From: Acinetobacter sp.
Lineage (GTDB): Bacteria > Pseudomonadota > Gammaproteobacteria > Pseudomonadales > Moraxellaceae
Length of the DNA: 11,339 bases
Direction: 5' to 3'
Assembly: GCA_030152675.1 (NCBI GenBank)
Contig: JASLIY010000020.1
Span: 1 to 11,339, forward strand
The stretch's first letter is position 1. Every line of letters starts with the position of its first letter. The notes beneath the pieces were generated by a model. That model made no database searches, was not told the DNA's origin, and worked only from the letters and a program-made list of their open reading frames with translations. The position numbers and the translations under genes were made by a program. Of the stretch, positions 9,198 to 11,339 are shown in pieces.

Positions 9198-9217
9198 CAA
9201 TTTCATAAGTGAAATTG
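9198..9217. repeat. Perfect inverted repeat upstream of the VOC gene
   Basis: The 8-base arms CAATTTCA (9198-9205) and TGAAATTG (9210-9217) are separated by TAAG. It lies about 60 bases upstream of the likely -10 box of the VOC gene, a position where an activator or repressor could bind. No T-run follows. Confidence 0.5.
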
Positions 9218-9276
9218 CTTTGGATCAGTGAAGACGTCGCGTGTTTCAATCCACCGGCGGCCTCAATGATCTTATT

Positions 9277-9282
9277 TATAAT
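9277..9282 (+). promoter_or_regulatory. Possible -10 box of the VOC gene
   Basis: A perfect TATAAT lies 30 bases before the VOC start codon. No recognisable -35 hexamer lies 15-19 bases upstream, where the sequence is GC-rich, so an activator may be needed, or the match may be chance in an AT-rich stretch. Confidence 0.33.
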
Positions 9283-9312
9283 AATGATGGTTCCAAATGG
9301 AGATGATAAAAA

Positions 9313-9696
9313 ATGAGGTTTGCATATACGATTTTATATGTTGAGGATGTCAAAAAAACAGCACTCTTTTATAAAAATGCTTTTGGCTTTGAGTTGAAAT
9401 TTCAACATGAACAAGGAGATTATGCGGAACTTGAGAGTGGTCAAACCACCATTGCTTTAAGCTCATTTGAGCTGATTCGATCCCTAGGAAAAAAACCACA
9501 GCGCGCCGATATTCAGTCACCATGTTTTGAATTGGCTTTTGTCACCGATCAACTCGAATATGATTTACGTCAAGCTAAATTGGCTGGCGCAAAAGAAATT
9601 CAAGCGATTGAAAAGATGCCTTGGGGACAATCAATTGCCTATGTTGAAGATATCAATGGCTTTTTGATTGAACTGTGTACGCCCATGATGATTTAG
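9313..9696 (+). CDS. VOC family protein (glyoxalase/bleomycin-resistance fold)
   Basis: This 127-residue protein has the paired beta-alpha-beta-beta-beta layout of the vicinal oxygen chelate superfamily. The first module is about residues 1-52 (YTILYVEDV, then FYKNAFGFEL) and the second about 70-123 (CFELAFVTD, then the ending GFLIELCTP). The superfamily includes glyoxalase I, extradiol dioxygenases and antibiotic-binding proteins, and the substrate cannot be read from the sequence. The conserved Glu near the C-terminus is present (Glu120). The positions usually held by metal-binding His at the start of each module appear to be Tyr5 and Glu73, so metal catalysis is doubtful and a binding role is possible. 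A GGAG ribosome site lies 10 bases before the ATG. The gene is a single unit ending at a strong terminator. Confidence 0.85.
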   Translation: MRFAYTILYVEDVKKTALFYKNAFGFELKFQHEQGDYAELESGQTTIALSSFELIRSLGKKPQRADIQSPCFELAFVTDQLEYDLRQAKLAGAKEIQAIEKMPWGQSIAYVEDINGFLIELCTPMMI

Positions 9697-9722
9697 TCTG
9701 TGTTTGGGTTTGCGCCCACAAT

Positions 9723-9776
9723 ATGACGCCAAAAAATATCGACAGTGCTGGGCTGTCGATATTTTTTTTGGCGTCA
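9723..9776. terminator. Strong bidirectional terminator between the VOC gene and the PA4642-like gene
   Basis: The core stem ATATCGACAG/CTGTCGATAT (9736-9745 with 9753-9762) is followed by T-runs on both strands. Outer arms ATGACGCC (9723-9730) and GGCGTCAT (9769-9776) extend the pairing across the A/T tracts, with two unpaired T. It serves both convergent genes. Confidence 0.92.
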
Positions 9777-9827
9777 TGTTTTTAAGTTAGATCTTGGAGC
9801 AATGCTTTTCAAGCCATGATCGGAAGA

Positions 9828-10115
9828 TCAAGCAAACTGTGCCAGTACCTCTAAGAATGCTTCTGATTGGCGTGGGAAGCTTGCGATCACATCATGGATA
9901 CGTTGACCCTGAATATTTTTAGCATTGAGGTCACGTCCATCTGCCACAAAACGACTGAGTAGGCGTTGATAATCACTGGGACGCATGTGTTTATAAGCAT
10001 GATAAAGCACATGGAAATCCGCATTTTCACCCGCTGGCGGAAGTTGGGTAAGATAGGCAAATACGCGCTCATCAGGCCATTCTTCATTGAACGTCGCTGG
10101 CTGTGATAATGCCAT
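9828..10115 (-). CDS. Small conserved protein resembling the PA4642 family, function unknown
   Basis: This 95-residue, probably cytosolic protein has no signal peptide or membrane helix. The features I recognise are an early WPDERVFAYL segment, a central HAYKHMRPSDYQRLLSRFV and GRDLNAKNIQGQ, followed by an alpha-helical end. This pattern recalls the uncharacterised PA4642 family of Pseudomonas and relatives. The match is from memory and no function is known to me. The ATG at 10115 is supported by an AGGAG ribosome site 8 bases upstream. An ATG directly after that ribosome site lies in another frame and gives an unlikely product. The gene is convergent with the VOC gene and lies downstream of the min operon terminator, so it has its own promoter, which I could not locate. 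Confidence 0.8.
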   Translation of the reverse strand: MALSQPATFNEEWPDERVFAYLTQLPPAGENADFHVLYHAYKHMRPSDYQRLLSRFVADGRDLNAKNIQGQRIHDVIASFPRQSEAFLEVLAQFA

Positions 10116-10225
10116 AACAGCATCTCCTCAATAGAAAAACCTCATCCTGTAAATTCAATGCTTCAATCTGTATTGGATATTGAATGGATCGGATGTAGGG
10201 GATACAGGGAAAAATGATACGAACG
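10116..10225. other. Upstream region of the PA4642-like gene
   Basis: This is the leader and presumed promoter region of the PA4642-like gene. It contains a 7-base inverted repeat ATTCAAT/ATTGAAT (10153-10159 with 10179-10185) spaced by 19 bases. No -35/-10 pair stands out. Confidence 0.35.
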
Positions 10226-10258
10226 AAAAAGGCAAAATAGCCGCTGCTATTTTGCCTT
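10226..10258 (-). terminator. Rho-independent terminator of the min operon
   Basis: A perfect 13-bp stem (10229-10241 with 10246-10258) with a 4-base loop is followed on the - strand by TTTTT. It lies 32 bases after the minE stop codon and closes the minD-minE transcript. Confidence 0.92.
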
Positions 10259-10290
10259 GAATACATTTGATTAACCAATCAGTTATGGTA

Positions 10291-10563
10291 TTAATGCTCT
10301 TCAGGTAAATTGATATTCATTTCAAGCATTTCAATGTTGGCTTCAGAACGAACTTGCATTTGAATGTTTTGTTCATCCACGCCACGCACATAACGATTGA
10401 CCACTTGCATGATTTCTTTTTTCATCTGGTCAATTTTGTCCTGACTCAAGCGTTTGCCTAAGCCTTGCTCAGAGGCCACGATCACTTTTAAGCGATCTTT
10501 TGCCGTTTGAGCACTTGAAGGCTTGCCATCACTGCTAAAAAGTTTACTCCAAAATCCTGCCAT
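10291..10563 (-). CDS. minE: Cell division topological specificity factor MinE
   Basis: MinE stimulates the ATPase of membrane-bound MinD and so drives the pole-to-pole oscillation that keeps the MinC division inhibitor away from midcell. The product is 90 residues, the normal size (88 in E. coli). It starts with the amphipathic membrane-targeting segment MAGFWSKLF. The MinD-contact region AQTAKDRLKVIVASEQ follows (about 19-34), then the C-terminal topological specificity domain that forms the dimer. I chose the ATG at 10563, with GGAG 7 bases upstream, over a longer frame from 10593 because the family begins exactly here. It begins 2 bases after the minD stop codon and its ribosome site lies inside the last minD codons, so the two are probably translationally coupled. 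Confidence 0.97.
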   Translation of the reverse strand: MAGFWSKLFSSDGKPSSAQTAKDRLKVIVASEQGLGKRLSQDKIDQMKKEIMQVVNRYVRGVDEQNIQMQVRSEANIEMLEMNINLPEEH

Positions 10564-10565
10564 GT

Positions 10566-11339
10566 CTACGCTCCAAATAATCGTGCTAACCAACCTTTGG
10601 GTTTCACTTCAATATGACGATACGGTCGATCTTCACCTAAGAAACGTGCTACGAGGTCATCGTATGCCTGACCTGCACCAGCATCCGTATACAGAATGAC
10701 GGGTTTACCTTCATTGGATGCTTGTAGAACGCTTGGACACTCAGGAATAACACCTAAAGTTGGAACGCGTAGGATGTCTTTAGAAATGTCTTCGATGGTC
10801 AACATTTCTTGTTTATCTGCACGCTCTGGATTAAAGCGTGTGATACACAAATGCTTGCGTATCCGTCCTTCGTTTTGCACTACTTTTTTTGTTTTACTGT
10901 CGAGCATACCAATAATACGATCAGAGTCACGCACTGAGGAGATCTCAGGGTTGGTCACAATGATTGCTTCATCGGCATGGTACATTGCCAAAATAGCACC
11001 GCGTTCAATACCCGCAGGAGAATCACAAATCACATAGTCAAATTCTTGTGAAAGTTCATCCATAACGCGTGCGACACCTTCATCAGTGAGTGCGTCTTTG
11101 TCACGTGTTTGCGAAGCCGGTAATATATACAGGTTTTCAATATCTTTATCGCGAATCAGCGCTTGTTGCAGACGAGCTTCGTTATTTAAAACATTCACAA
11201 AGTCATATACGACGCGGCGTTCACAGCCCATGATTAAGTCTAAGTTTCGTAAACCTACATCAAAGTCAATCACAACAGTTTTATGACCACGTAGGGCTAA
11301 ACCTGTTGCAAAAGATGCGCTTGTTGTAGTTTTACCTAC
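10566..11339 (-). CDS. minD: Septum site-determining ATPase MinD, N-terminus outside window
   Basis: MinD is a membrane-associated ATPase that carries MinC and oscillates between the cell poles under MinE control. The frame stays open to the window edge, giving 257 residues that start inside the deviant Walker A motif (VGKTTTSAS visible). By comparison with the 270-residue E. coli protein, only about 13 residues are missing. Visible family features are the switch I region IDFDVGLRNLDL, the Walker B DSPAGIE, NPEISSVRDSDR, and the C-terminal amphipathic membrane anchor ending in GWLARLFGA. An internal start at 11273 would delete the nucleotide-binding loop and is not used. minC is expected immediately beyond the right edge, as in other minCDE operons. 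The gene is co-transcribed with minE. Confidence 0.97.
   Translation of the reverse strand, partial: VGKTTTSASFATGLALRGHKTVVIDFDVGLRNLDLIMGCERRVVYDFVNVLNNEARLQQALIRDKDIENLYILPASQTRDKDALTDEGVARVMDELSQEFDYVICDSPAGIERGAILAMYHADEAIIVTNPEISSVRDSDRIIGMLDSKTKKVVQNEGRIRKHLCITRFNPERADKQEMLTIEDISKDILRVPTLGVIPECPSVLQASNEGKPVILYTDAGAGQAYDDLVARFLGEDRPYRHIEVKPKGWLARLFGA

Larger units (their letters stand above)
8736..9312. other. Spacer between ftsK and the VOC gene, no convincing gene
   Basis: This is a 577-base stretch without a supported gene. A 60-codon + frame at 8734-8916 begins with TTG inside the ftsK terminator tail, has no ribosome site and ends in an implausible sequence. The region holds perfect inverted repeats at 8977-8997 and 9198-9217 and a looser one at 9051-9086 (GATAAGA/TCTTATC, 22-base gap). 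A - strand frame at 9157-9333 is open for 58 codons but lacks an upstream ATG. The base composition becomes AT-rich from about 8925. It may hold regulatory sites for the VOC gene or remains of a lost gene. Confidence 0.5.

Overview
The window looks like a piece of core chromosome from a gamma-proteobacterium of the genus Acinetobacter. The basis is the protein sequences: a BfmS/RstB-type sensor kinase, a Rep helicase rather than PcrA, a glutamine-rich FtsK, and a 90-residue MinE in an operon with MinD. The gene set is housekeeping. I see no prophage, insertion sequence, CRISPR array, tRNA or rRNA. The genus call rests on remembered protein similarity and was not computed.

Layout from left to right. 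(1) 1-948, + strand: the 3' part of a two-component sensor histidine kinase (BfmS-like), cut by the left edge. It ends at a bidirectional terminator shared with the convergent dut gene (dUTPase, - strand, 1066-1518). (2) 1519-1775: a spacer without a convincing gene. (3) 1776-3815, - strand: rep, with a promoter just upstream (-10 TATAAT at 3844-3849) that decides its start codon. (4) 4007-4963, - strand: trxB, followed by two tandem hairpins. (5) 4964-5474: a divergent spacer between trxB and ftsK that carries a possible 75-codon gene on the - strand. (6) 5475-8657, + strand: the complete DNA translocase gene ftsK, with a strong terminator. (7) 8736-9312: a 577-base spacer with two perfect inverted repeats and no convincing gene. 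(8) 9313-9696, + strand: a small VOC (glyoxalase/bleomycin-resistance fold) protein. It ends at a strong bidirectional terminator facing a 95-residue PA4642-like protein (- strand, 9828-10115). (9) 10291-11339, - strand: minE and the 3' 95% of minD, the end of a minCDE operon whose minC should lie beyond the right edge.

Several genes share a theme of chromosome maintenance and cell division. Dut keeps uracil out of DNA, Rep clears replication forks, FtsK couples septation to chromosome dimer resolution, and MinD/MinE place the division site. TrxB keeps thioredoxin reduced, which supplies ribonucleotide reductase among others. The genes are mostly separate transcription units with their own terminators, so this is a shared neighbourhood and not one operon.

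I looked for an unusual system and did not find one. The least explained stretches are the trxB-ftsK spacer with its small candidate gene and the spacer between ftsK and the VOC gene.
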